Of a stretch of 43,140 nucleotides of DNA, positions 24,388 to 32,069 are shown piece after piece. The first letter of the stretch is position 1, and the number at the start of each line of letters is the position of its first letter. This stretch comes from Equadaptatus sp045642025 (GTDB lineage: Bacteria > Synergistota > Synergistia > Synergistales > Synergistaceae). A program made the translations under genes and the position numbers. The stretch spans positions 1 to 43,140 of the forward strand of contig JAZUIB010000041.1 of assembly GCA_045642025.1 (NCBI GenBank), read 5' to 3'. Under the pieces are notes generated by a model. That model was not told the DNA's origin and ran no database searches. It was given only the letters and a program-made list of their open reading frames with translations.

Positions 24388-25722
24388 ATGGCTGATTTTA
24401 CTTTCTTGTTTGGTGGTGCTTTTGAAAAATCCTGCTTAACTGATATTGAGAAAAAATACAGTGCAGCATGTCTTGCGGCTGCAGAAGAGCTTGCTTTATA
24501 TAATGCAGAGAAGCCAGGCTATGGCTGGCTTACTCTTCCTGATGCCGATATTTCTGAAATTATGGCTGCCGGTGAATGGCTGAAAGGGTTTGATGCTATT
24601 ATCCATATTGGTATAGGCGGCTCTGCGCTTGGCAATCTAATGCTTAATCAGGCGCTGTTCGGTGATTTTTACAATGATACAAAACCCGAATTTTACGTTG
24701 CGGACAATCCTGACCCCGAAAAACTGCATGCAATTTATAAGAAAGTAGCAGACAAAAGGGTTGCAATAGTCTGTGTTTCAAAATCAGGGCAAACGGCGGA
24801 AACAATGACACAGTTTATGTGGCTGTGTTCAAAATTTTGCCCGTGCGGAAATTACAAGGATAATATACTGCTGATTACTGATAAGGACAAAGGACTGCTT
24901 CGTGCATTTACAAAAGAAACCGGCTGCCGCTCGCTTGTTATCCCTTCGAGCGTAGGCGGTCGTTATTCTGTACTTTCTTCTGTCGGACTTCCGGCAGCGT
25001 ATGCTTTGGGCATCAACATTGAAAAGCTGCTTGCAGGAGCAAAGGATATGCGCGAAAAGCTTTTGGCTGAGCACAGTATGAAAAATCCGGCGTGGCTCTA
25101 TTCAGCACTTCACAGATATCATGAAGAGGCAGGCAAGCATATGGCAATTCTTATGCCTTATTCCAGCCGGTTTGTGTGTTTTGATGAATGGTTTGCGCAG
25201 CTTTGGGGTGAAAGTCTCGGCAAAAACGGAATGGGTTTGACGCCTGTAAGGGTTGCGGGGTCCATTGACCAACATTCGCAGCTGCAGCTTTATACTGAAG
25301 GTCCGGATGACAAATTGTTTACATTCATAAATGTTAAAAAACGTTGTGACAGTTTGGTTGTTCCGAAGATTTCGGCAGAAACACTGAAAGAACTTTCATT
25401 TTTTGAAAATACGGAACTTGGCAATATGCTCGGGCTTGAGGCAAAATCGACAGCATCCGCTGTTATGAAAGCAGGGCATCCGGTTATTTGGCTTGAATTG
25501 GACAGAGTTGATGAATATATGTTAGGCGGGCTCATTTTCTTCTTTGAATATGTCACAGCTATGACAGGCCTTATAATGGGCATTAATCCGTTTGACCAGC
25601 CTGGTGTTGAACAGGGAAAGCGTTACACCTACGGTCTTGTGGGGCGTAAAGGCTTTGAAGATGAAGCACTAGAAGTCGACGAATGGTTTGCAAAAGCGGA
25701 AATGAATTCGGTTGAATTTTAG
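24388..25722 (+). CDS. pgi: Glucose-6-phosphate isomerase
   Basis: Interconverts glucose-6-phosphate and fructose-6-phosphate in glycolysis and gluconeogenesis. The 444-residue product is the shorter form common in Gram-positive and Thermotoga-like bacteria. Sugar-phosphate-binding SIS features are seen: HIGIGGSALGNL near residue 72, SKSGQTAET near 131, and GGRYSVLSSVGLPAAYALG near 190. Catalytic-region motifs include WGESLGKNGMG and GSIDQHSQLQLYTEGP (near 285-305, with the active-site His). A proper start ATG is preceded by TTGGGTG. It sits 22 bases after the glutaredoxin gene. Confidence 0.97.
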   Translation: MADFTFLFGGAFEKSCLTDIEKKYSAACLAAAEELALYNAEKPGYGWLTLPDADISEIMAAGEWLKGFDAIIHIGIGGSALGNLMLNQALFGDFYNDTKPEFYVADNPDPEKLHAIYKKVADKRVAIVCVSKSGQTAETMTQFMWLCSKFCPCGNYKDNILLITDKDKGLLRAFTKETGCRSLVIPSSVGGRYSVLSSVGLPAAYALGINIEKLLAGAKDMREKLLAEHSMKNPAWLYSALHRYHEEAGKHMAILMPYSSRFVCFDEWFAQLWGESLGKNGMGLTPVRVAGSIDQHSQLQLYTEGPDDKLFTFINVKKRCDSLVVPKISAETLKELSFFENTELGNMLGLEAKSTASAVMKAGHPVIWLELDRVDEYMLGGLIFFFEYVTAMTGLIMGINPFDQPGVEQGKRYTYGLVGRKGFEDEALEVDEWFAKAEMNSVEF

Positions 25723-25734
25723 AAATGTAGTTGC

Positions 25735-25763
25735 TTGCCGAAATTGCCATTACGAATTATAAT
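25735..25763 (+). promoter_or_regulatory. Promoter of the tRNA-Val/small protein unit
   Basis: TTGCCG (25735-25740) and a perfect TATAAT (25758-25763) are spaced by 17 bases, just after the pgi stop. Confidence 0.75.
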
Positions 25764-25774
25764 ATCGGTTGTTT

Positions 25775-25849
25775 GGGCGGTTAACTCAGCGGAAGAGTGT
25801 CACCTTCACACGGTGGAAGTCGATGGTTCGAACCCATTACCGCCCACCA
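25775..25849 (+). tRNA. tRNA-Val (CAC)
   Basis: A 75-base cloverleaf with acceptor GGGCGGT/ACCGCCC, anticodon loop TTCACAC (anticodon CAC), T loop TTCGAAC and encoded CCA. The D loop is short. A small protein gene follows 32 bases later without its own promoter or an intervening terminator. Confidence 0.93.
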
Positions 25850-25881
25850 CTTATTCCAAAGCGTAATTTCGGAGGTCTGAA

Positions 25882-26070
25882 ATGGCTGAACAGCAGTCCG
25901 AAGGTGTGTATCTTTATATAAACGAAAATGGCGCGCGTTTTGTCGCTGTTGTTGATGCTTTCGGTATGGCAAATATGATACCATGGAAACAGCCAGGAGA
26001 AACAGAGGCTGTTCTTGAAAAAAGCTGGAACCTTCAAGGGGAGTTTCTCAGACTTAAAATAGCAGAATAA
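25882..26070 (+). CDS. Small conserved-looking protein of unknown function
   Basis: I do not recognise this 62-residue protein. It is acidic, soluble and lacks Cys, with an apparent beta-hairpin start (VYLYINENGARFVAVVDAFG) and a helical acidic second half. The reading frame is supported by a strong GGAGGT 6 bases before the ATG, by a terminator right after the stop, and by its position in a unit with the upstream tRNA-Val. No function can be inferred. Confidence 0.75.
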   Translation: MAEQQSEGVYLYINENGARFVAVVDAFGMANMIPWKQPGETEAVLEKSWNLQGEFLRLKIAE

Positions 26071-26073
26071 CGG

Positions 26074-26102
26074 AAGCCGGTTAACGAGCCGGCTTTATTT
26101 TT
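26074..26102 (+). terminator. Intrinsic terminator of the tRNA-Val unit
   Basis: AAGCCGG (26074-26080) pairs with CCGGCTT (26089-26095), followed by a T-rich tract (TATTTTTT). Confidence 0.88.
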
Positions 26103-26143
26103 TATGGATCGTTTGTATAAATTAAACGGCTGGAGTGGTTGGT

Positions 26144-26968
26144 ATGCTTAAATTGACTAAAATGAACGGCAACGGAAACGATTTTCTTGTGCTTGATAAT
26201 AGGAAAGTAATATTTTCGACAGAGCAGATGAGTGACATGGCAAAAAAACTGTGCCGCAGGCGTGAAGCAATCGGAGCTGACGGAATTTTAGTTATTGAGA
26301 CGGCAGAGCGCCTTGATTTTAAAATGCGTCTGTTTAACAGAGACGGATCTGAAGGAGAAATGTGCGGTAATGGCGCGCGCTGCCTAGCACGTTATGCTTA
26401 TGAGGAAAAAATAGCAGATGCCGCAATGTGTTTTGAAACTTTGGGTGGTGACCAACATGCTGAGGTCTTTGATAAAAATGTTGTTCTTGAGCTTGCGCCC
26501 GTAAATGCCAAAGATGCATTTTTGGGCAGAGAATGTTATTATGACAGAGAGAAAATAGTATATAATTATATGGTTGTGGGTGTGCCCCATGCAGTCGTTT
26601 TTGAGGAAACTGTTCGTCCGTATGAGGAATATATGGCAATTGGCCGTTACATGCGCAATCGCAAGGATTTGTTTCCTGAGGGAGCTAATATTAATTTCGC
26701 AGTTAGAGATTCATTTGCAGAAAATAGTTATACAGCAGTAACCTACGAACGCGGAGTAGAAGCAATAACTCTTTCATGCGGTACAGGAAGCGCAGCAGTC
26801 GGTATTATGGCTTATCTCACAAAACTTGGCGGTAACATAGCAGAAATACATAATCCCGGCGGTACAAACCGCATTACGCTTTCTTTCGATGGTGATAAAA
26901 TCAAACCATTACTTGAGGGACTTACAATACGTGCCGGTGAAATTCTAGTAACGGAAGAAATATTTTAA
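26144..26968 (+). CDS. dapF: Diaminopimelate epimerase
   Basis: Converts LL- to meso-diaminopimelate for lysine and peptidoglycan synthesis, without cofactor, using two cysteines. The 274-residue product has the first catalytic Cys in MCGNGARC (C74) and the second in TLSCGTGSAAVG near residue 213. The N-terminal KMNGNGNDFLVLDN is diagnostic. The ATG at 26144 has TGGAG 8 bases upstream and is preferred to the GTG at 26135, which overlaps that site. A meso-DAP-type cell wall is thus likely. It heads a long run of closely packed genes to dprA. Confidence 0.96.
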   Translation: MLKLTKMNGNGNDFLVLDNRKVIFSTEQMSDMAKKLCRRREAIGADGILVIETAERLDFKMRLFNRDGSEGEMCGNGARCLARYAYEEKIADAAMCFETLGGDQHAEVFDKNVVLELAPVNAKDAFLGRECYYDREKIVYNYMVVGVPHAVVFEETVRPYEEYMAIGRYMRNRKDLFPEGANINFAVRDSFAENSYTAVTYERGVEAITLSCGTGSAAVGIMAYLTKLGGNIAEIHNPGGTNRITLSFDGDKIKPLLEGLTIRAGEILVTEEIF

Positions 26969-27007
26969 TTGGAAATAATTTTTGATTTTTTATTGGAGGT
27001 AATTATT

Positions 27008-27529
27008 ATGGCTGCACAAAAAACGTGGTGGCGTGAAACTATAGAAACTGTCCTTTGGGCGCTTGTTCTTGCCTTTATACTGCGAACATGGGTAATCCAG
27101 GCGTTTTGGATTCCAAGTACTTCAATGGTACCTACACTTGAAATCGGTGACAGAGTCATAGTGGTAAAATTTTGGTATCATCTGCCAAAAGTTGAACCTA
27201 AAAGAGGACAGATTGTTGTCTTCAAATATCCACAGGACCCGAGAAAAGACTATGTAAAACGCATTATAGGTCTTCCGGGTGATACAGTGGAAATGAAACA
27301 GGGAGTAGTTTATGTCAACGGTAAGGAGGTATTTGAAAATTACGTTCATAATCATGATGAGTATACAATGCCGCCTATTACAGTACCAAAAAATAATTAT
27401 TTCTGTTTGGGGGATAATAGACCAAATTCCCAAGATGGACGTTTCTGGGGATATGTTCCACAAAGCTATCTAAGAGGGCCTGCTGTAGTACGCTATTGGC
27501 CGCTTAACAGGATAGGAATTCCAAAGTAA
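27008..27529 (+). CDS. lepB: Signal peptidase I
   Basis: Membrane-anchored serine protease that removes Sec/Tat signal peptides at the outer face of the inner membrane. The 173-residue protein has one N-terminal membrane segment (about residues 12-30), the nucleophile S39 in PSTSMVPTL and the general base K84 in DYVKRIIGLPGD, followed by VYVNGK and the GDNRPNSQDGRFWG box. This is the short Bacillus SipS-like form. The ATG at 27008 has TTGGAGGT 7 bases upstream. An in-frame start at 26969 would add a poor extension and lacks a ribosome site. Confidence 0.95.
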   Translation: MAAQKTWWRETIETVLWALVLAFILRTWVIQAFWIPSTSMVPTLEIGDRVIVVKFWYHLPKVEPKRGQIVVFKYPQDPRKDYVKRIIGLPGDTVEMKQGVVYVNGKEVFENYVHNHDEYTMPPITVPKNNYFCLGDNRPNSQDGRFWGYVPQSYLRGPAVVRYWPLNRIGIPK

Positions 27530-27530
27530 T

Positions 27531-28367
27531 ATGGGACGCACAGTCTGGTTTCCCGGGCATATGGCAAAGGGCAAGCGCCAGATTGAAGCGCTTGCAAAAA
27601 ATCTTGATCTTGTCATTGAGGTGCGCGATGCTAGAGCGCCTTCACTTACATCTTCACCGCTCATAAGTCTTTTTGAAGGACGCATAAAAATAGCGGTTGT
27701 GCTTTCCAAAGCTGACCTTGCTGACGAAAAAAACAGCAGCTTATGGGTTTCTGCCTTGCGCAAAAAAGGTTTTCACGCATGGGCTCTTGACTTGCGCAAA
27801 GGCGGACTTAATCATCTGAAAAAAGCGCTGACTGCTTTCAAACCCAAGCAGCGTGATCTTCGTGTTGCCATAGTAGGAGTACCAAATGTCGGAAAATCTA
27901 TGCTTATAAATCAGCTGGCAGGGCGCAAAAGTGTACCAGTAGGCGGTATTCCTGGTGTTACCAAGGGGGTTTCCTGGGTAAGAGGTGATGGTTTCCTTCT
28001 TGTAGATTCACCGGGCATTCTTGATCCTCACGGTGATGCGCGCGCGCAGCGTGTAATATCGTGGTTGGGGGCTTCTCGAAGTGAAGTTATCGGAAGTCAG
28101 TATGAACATGCAAAACAGTGTATAGAGTTTTTGATTGCGCACAATTTATGGAAATGTGTAGAGGATAGCTGGGGAATATCTGCTGAAGGTACCTCCGATG
28201 AAATAATAGAAAAAACAGGTCGCAGACTAGGTAAACTGATTGCTGGCGGTAATGTTGACACTGAGGCTGCTGGTAAAGCCTTTATTAATAATCTTTCGAC
28301 CGGTAAATTCGGGCGTATGAGCTTTGAAAAACCTGGTGATGCGCCCATTTGGGAGACCCTGAAATGA
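27531..28367 (+). CDS. rbgA: Ribosome biogenesis GTPase RbgA (YlqF)
   Basis: RbgA is a circularly permuted GTPase needed for late 50S subunit assembly. The G motifs occur in permuted order: G4 SKADL near residue 62, G1 GVPNVGKSML near 117, and G3 DSPGI near 160. The N-terminal WFPGHMAKGKRQI is the family hallmark. The length of 278 aa is typical. It starts one base after lepB and its TGA overlaps the rnhB ATG. The lepB-rbgA-rnhB order is also found in Bacillus, so it supports a Gram-positive-like operon. Confidence 0.95.
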   Translation: MGRTVWFPGHMAKGKRQIEALAKNLDLVIEVRDARAPSLTSSPLISLFEGRIKIAVVLSKADLADEKNSSLWVSALRKKGFHAWALDLRKGGLNHLKKALTAFKPKQRDLRVAIVGVPNVGKSMLINQLAGRKSVPVGGIPGVTKGVSWVRGDGFLLVDSPGILDPHGDARAQRVISWLGASRSEVIGSQYEHAKQCIEFLIAHNLWKCVEDSWGISAEGTSDEIIEKTGRRLGKLIAGGNVDTEAAGKAFINNLSTGKFGRMSFEKPGDAPIWETLK

Positions 28368-28951
28368 AAATACCTATAATTGCCGGTACAGATGAAGCAG
28401 GCAGAGGGCCTTTGGCAGGTCCGGTAGTGGCCGCTGCGGTTATTCTTACCCGTGAACAGAGGGATATTCTTCTTGCCTGTGGTTTACGCGATTCCAAAAA
28501 AATGACGGAAAAAGCCAGGAATAACTTGTTTGAAAAAATCTGCGAAATTGGAGTTGTCTGGCGTGCTCAAGCAGCCACATCTTACCGTATTGACAGAACG
28601 AATATTCTTGCTGCTGCATTATGGTGTATGAGGCGTTCCATTGAACAGCTTCCAGTGTGGCCGGATCTCACGCTTGTTGACGGTAACCAGCGTATACCAG
28701 AGCTTATGTCAGAGCAGAAATTTGTAATTAAAGGTGATGATAAAGTCCCTGTAATTTCTGCTGCATCTGTTGTCGCCAAGGTTCTGCGTGACAGAATTAT
28801 GCTTCAATTGGATACAATTTATCCTGAATATTGTTTTGCAAAACATAAAGGATATCCCTCGGCACTTCACAGAGAAATCTTGGGAAAATATGGTCCTTCG
28901 CCTGTGCACAGACTTACATTCCGCGGAGTGGTTCAGAAAAATGACTCTTAA
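28364..28951 (+). CDS. rnhB: Ribonuclease HII
   Basis: Removes ribonucleotides and RNA primers from RNA-DNA hybrids. The 195-residue product has the acidic active site: D10 and E11 in DEAGRG, an Asp in LVDGN near 106, and an Asp following SASVVAKVLRD near 145. The ATG at 28364 overlaps the rbgA stop (ATGA) and has GGGAG 8 bases upstream, so the longer frame from 28349 is not needed. The end overlaps yraN by 11 bases. Confidence 0.95.
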   Translation: MKIPIIAGTDEAGRGPLAGPVVAAAVILTREQRDILLACGLRDSKKMTEKARNNLFEKICEIGVVWRAQAATSYRIDRTNILAAALWCMRRSIEQLPVWPDLTLVDGNQRIPELMSEQKFVIKGDDKVPVISAASVVAKVLRDRIMLQLDTIYPEYCFAKHKGYPSALHREILGKYGPSPVHRLTFRGVVQKNDS

Positions 28952-29387
28952 ACGCGCACTTGAAAAAGCACTAAAACGTGACTTAACTGCTACTGAAGTA
29001 AGCGACAAAGTTAAAGCAGCCCTGCCGAAACATCTTAAGATTGGTGCAGAAGGCGAAGTTCTAGCGGTTGATTATCTGGTTTCACAAGGATATGAAGTTA
29101 TTGCAAGAAATGTGCGCTACCGATTTGGAGAAATAGATATTGTCGCACGTGACAGAGATGAAATTGTTTTTGCTGAGGTGCGTACGAGGTCGTTAGGGTA
29201 TATACTTCCGGCAGATTGTACAGTAGGCAGTGACAAGTTAAAAAAACTTCTCAAATCAGCATATACATGGACCGAAAAAAACAATTATGAAGGTTTCTGG
29301 CGTATCGACCTTATAGCAATTACAGTTGATGTGTACGGAAACAACAGTATAGAACATATCAAAAACATAACGGGGGCGGCAGAATGA
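28941..29387 (+). CDS. yraN: UPF0102 (YraN) family nuclease-like protein
   Basis: This is a restriction-endonuclease-fold family protein, often next to rnhB and comM, with unproven function in DNA processing. The 148-residue product carries the family core IGAEGEVLAVDYLVSQGYEVIARNVRYRFGEIDIVARD (cited here in parts: GAEGE, RFGEIDIVA, and EVRTRS, the D-ExK-like site in which the usual Lys is Arg or Thr). About 33 Lys/Arg-rich residues precede the core, an N-terminal extension over the usual family start. The ATG at 28941 lies within the rnhB end; its TGA overlaps the comM ATG. Confidence 0.9.
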   Translation: MTLKRALEKALKRDLTATEVSDKVKAALPKHLKIGAEGEVLAVDYLVSQGYEVIARNVRYRFGEIDIVARDRDEIVFAEVRTRSLGYILPADCTVGSDKLKKLLKSAYTWTEKNNYEGFWRIDLIAITVDVYGNNSIEHIKNITGAAE

Positions 29388-30898
29388 ATTCCGTAACAGG
29401 TATTACACTTCAGGGTATAAAAGCTTTTCCTGTTGAAGTAGAAGTAGAAACCACAGGCGGATTGTTTCAGATTTCAGTTGTAGGTCTTCCAGATACCGCA
29501 GTCAAAGAAGCACGCGAAAGGGTACGGGCTGCGCTTCGTTCTGTCGGCATAAAAATTCGCGGACGGGTTGCGGTCAACCTTGCGCCTGCTGATATTCCCA
29601 AAGAGGGCGCACTCCTTGATCTTCCCATGGCAGTCGGAATCGCATGTTCGCAGGCTGGAGTAAAGATAACACGTCCTTCGCTTTTCCTTGGAGAACTTGC
29701 ACTTGATGGGAGGCTTCGCGCGGTGAAAGGCGCAGTTCCTGCTGCATTTCTCGCGCGTGAGAGAAACCTTGAACTTTATGTTCCGCAGGGCAATGCGGAA
29801 GAAGTTGGGCTGGTTGAAGGTGTTATGGCCTATGCCGTACCGGATTTACAATCACTTTTTAGTCATCTTCGCTCTGAAACGGAGCTTGCAAGAGTTGATC
29901 GCATAATCCCTTCAGACAGTGCGCCTTTGGCTGACCCCGATTTATGCGACATCAAAGGACAGACAGTTGCAAAACGCGCACTTGAAATAGCAGCGGCCGG
30001 ACATCACAATATACTTTTTGTGGGTTCCCCGGGATCAGGAAAGACAATGCTTGCAAAGGCTCTTCAGGGAATACTGCCACCGCTGTCCGATAGTGAAATG
30101 ATGGAAGTTCTGCAGCTTAATAGTGCAGCCGGTATACAGACGGAAAATCTGCGTCAGAGACCCTTCCGTTCTGTACACCACACTGCAAGCGCAGTTGCGA
30201 TATGCGGCGGTGGTGCACATATGCGCCCCGGCGAAATAAGCCTTGCTTCGCATGGGGTGCTTTTTTTCGATGAGTTTCCAGAATTTTCACGCGATGTGCT
30301 TGAAGCACTCCGTCAGCCGCTTGAAGACGGTTATATAACTGTGAGCCGTGCTGCCGGAAGTGTTGTTTATCCGGCTAAAGTACTGATGGTTGCAGCGTGT
30401 AACCCGTGTCCGTGCGGTTATACCGGTGACCCTGTAGAGCACTGTGTATGCACACCGTCTGCTATAGCACGATATAACAGAAAATTATCAGGCCCAATTC
30501 TTGACAGAATAGACCTTCATGTGTCAGTACCGCGCCTTACTCCGGAAGAACTTGTTGCGATTGAGGGAAAATGCGGTGCAACCAGCGTGGAAGTCAGACA
30601 ACGCGTTGCCTCCGCAAGAAAAATCCAGAATGAACGCTGGGCACAATTCGGTTTCCTCTGCAATTCAGAAATTCCGGAAAGGTTGCTGCGCAGAAGCGCA
30701 AATATCAAACCTGATGTAAAAGAATTCTTGCTTGCCGCAATGAACAGAGTCAGACTTTCAGGCCGAGGGCTTTCACGTATTCTGCGTGTTGCGCGTACCA
30801 TAGCAGACCTTGAAGGCGCAACAAGAATTGAAGTTCAGCATGTTTCCGAAGCACTCAGCTACCGAGGAAGCGAAGCCCTGTCATGGATGAAAAATTAA
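29384..30898 (+). CDS. comM: ComM/YifB family AAA+ ATPase (Mg-chelatase-like)
   Basis: ComM is a hexameric helicase that promotes branch migration during natural transformation. The 504-residue protein has the N-terminal Lon-like ChlI fold (AVKEARERVRAALRSVG, NLAPADIPKEG), the AAA+ module with Walker A GSPGSGKTML near residue 215, a Walker B FFDEFPEF near 295, and the four-Cys CNPCPCGY to HCVC finger-like insert. A C-terminal MCM-like lid with SGRGLSRILRVARTIADL ends it. It overlaps yraN by 4 bases and dprA by 16, so the DNA-processing genes are translationally coupled. Confidence 0.95.
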   Translation: MNSVTGITLQGIKAFPVEVEVETTGGLFQISVVGLPDTAVKEARERVRAALRSVGIKIRGRVAVNLAPADIPKEGALLDLPMAVGIACSQAGVKITRPSLFLGELALDGRLRAVKGAVPAAFLARERNLELYVPQGNAEEVGLVEGVMAYAVPDLQSLFSHLRSETELARVDRIIPSDSAPLADPDLCDIKGQTVAKRALEIAAAGHHNILFVGSPGSGKTMLAKALQGILPPLSDSEMMEVLQLNSAAGIQTENLRQRPFRSVHHTASAVAICGGGAHMRPGEISLASHGVLFFDEFPEFSRDVLEALRQPLEDGYITVSRAAGSVVYPAKVLMVAACNPCPCGYTGDPVEHCVCTPSAIARYNRKLSGPILDRIDLHVSVPRLTPEELVAIEGKCGATSVEVRQRVASARKIQNERWAQFGFLCNSEIPERLLRRSANIKPDVKEFLLAAMNRVRLSGRGLSRILRVARTIADLEGATRIEVQHVSEALSYRGSEALSWMKN

Positions 30899-31977
30899 AA
30901 GCTCTGTTGCTGTTAAACAGTGTTAGCACGGATTTGCGTGCATGGAATAAATTTATGCAGTACAATGCGGAACCTTCCGCACTGTGGAAAGAAACATCTC
31001 GTTTTGCTGGAAACGTACTCTCTGAAAACGCAGCGACAAAGCTTACTGAAGCAGAACGCAGCGGATTTGCCGAACGGGAATATGAAGCCTGTCTTAAAAA
31101 AAATATCAAACTTATCCCATACGGAACTGAAAAATATCCGGAGCCGCTTTATGATCTCAAAGATGCTCCGCTTGTGCTTTACTTCAACGGAAACGTAGCG
31201 GACATACCGAAAAAAAACGTAAGTGTAGTCGGTACCCGCCGAGCAACAGCGTACGGAAAACTCATAGCCTATAATATAGGGAATCGTGCGGCATCTGAAA
31301 ACACCGCTATCATAAGCGGAGGGGCAGCAGGCATTGACGGTCAGGCACATACAGGATGTTGCAATGCCCATGGAACTACCTTTGCAATTTTTGGCACAGG
31401 CGCAGATGTAATGTATCCTTTGTCCAATGCGGAGCTTTTTGAAAGAATAAAAGAAAATGGCGCGCTGATTTCAGAATTCCCATTAGGGACAACAGGAGAA
31501 GCATGGCATTTTCCGAAAAGAAACAGGATTATCGCGGCACTTGCACAGCGTCTTGCAGTAATTGAAGCGCCCTTGAAAAGCGGCTCAATGATTACCGCAA
31601 AAGCCGCGCTGGAACTTGGCAGGGAAATATGGGCAGTGCCTGGAAAGATTACTGAAAATGTTTCTGAAGGCACAAATAGGCTTATATTTGACGGTGCCTA
31701 TCCTCTAATAAACCTTGATCTGTTTTTCGGCAGAAAAGCTGTTATGATTGATTTTGAAAAAAATATTGTTACATCTCCTTTAATATCCGGACTAAATGAA
31801 GCGCAGAAGAAGGTTTTAGCAGTTATAGCCAGGGAAAACGATATGACTGTTGACAATATTGCAGTCGCGGCTGACATGAATCCGACAGAGGTGCTTAAAA
31901 TAGCCTCAATGCTTGATGCACTTGGGCTTATTATTTCATCGGGACCTGGTCGTTACACAGCAGCGAAAAACTTTTAA
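30883..31977 (+). CDS. dprA: DNA processing protein DprA
   Basis: DprA loads RecA on incoming single-stranded DNA during transformation. The 364-residue product has an N-terminal helical region (about 1-70), the Rossmann-like core with VVGTRRATAYG, SGGAAGIDGQAHTG, SEFPLG, FPKRNRIIAALA and GSMITAKAALELGREIWAVPG, and a C-terminal winged helix (AQKKVLAVIARENDMTVDNIA, about 305-360). The ATG is inside the comM end, with no independent promoter visible. Together with comEA/comEC in this window, it argues that the organism has, or had, transformation ability. Confidence 0.95.
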   Translation: MDEKLKALLLLNSVSTDLRAWNKFMQYNAEPSALWKETSRFAGNVLSENAATKLTEAERSGFAEREYEACLKKNIKLIPYGTEKYPEPLYDLKDAPLVLYFNGNVADIPKKNVSVVGTRRATAYGKLIAYNIGNRAASENTAIISGGAAGIDGQAHTGCCNAHGTTFAIFGTGADVMYPLSNAELFERIKENGALISEFPLGTTGEAWHFPKRNRIIAALAQRLAVIEAPLKSGSMITAKAALELGREIWAVPGKITENVSEGTNRLIFDGAYPLINLDLFFGRKAVMIDFEKNIVTSPLISGLNEAQKKVLAVIARENDMTVDNIAVAADMNPTEVLKIASMLDALGLIISSGPGRYTAAKNF

Positions 31978-31991
31978 TGCATAAAATCATG

Positions 31992-32020
31992 TTGACAGGA
32001 ATCTGTTTACATAGTTTAAT
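31992..32020 (+). promoter_or_regulatory. Promoter of topA-trmFO
   Basis: A perfect -35 TTGACA (31992-31997) and TTTAAT (32015-32020) are spaced by 17 bases. Confidence 0.78.
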
Positions 32021-32069
32021 GTAGCGCCGTCAGCTGTAAGCGATATACTTTGATACAGAGGTAACAGAA

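Noticed and set aside
30883..30898. Possible frameshift fusion at the comM-dprA junction
   Set aside because: Both products have complete family termini; the overlap is a normal coupled arrangement.
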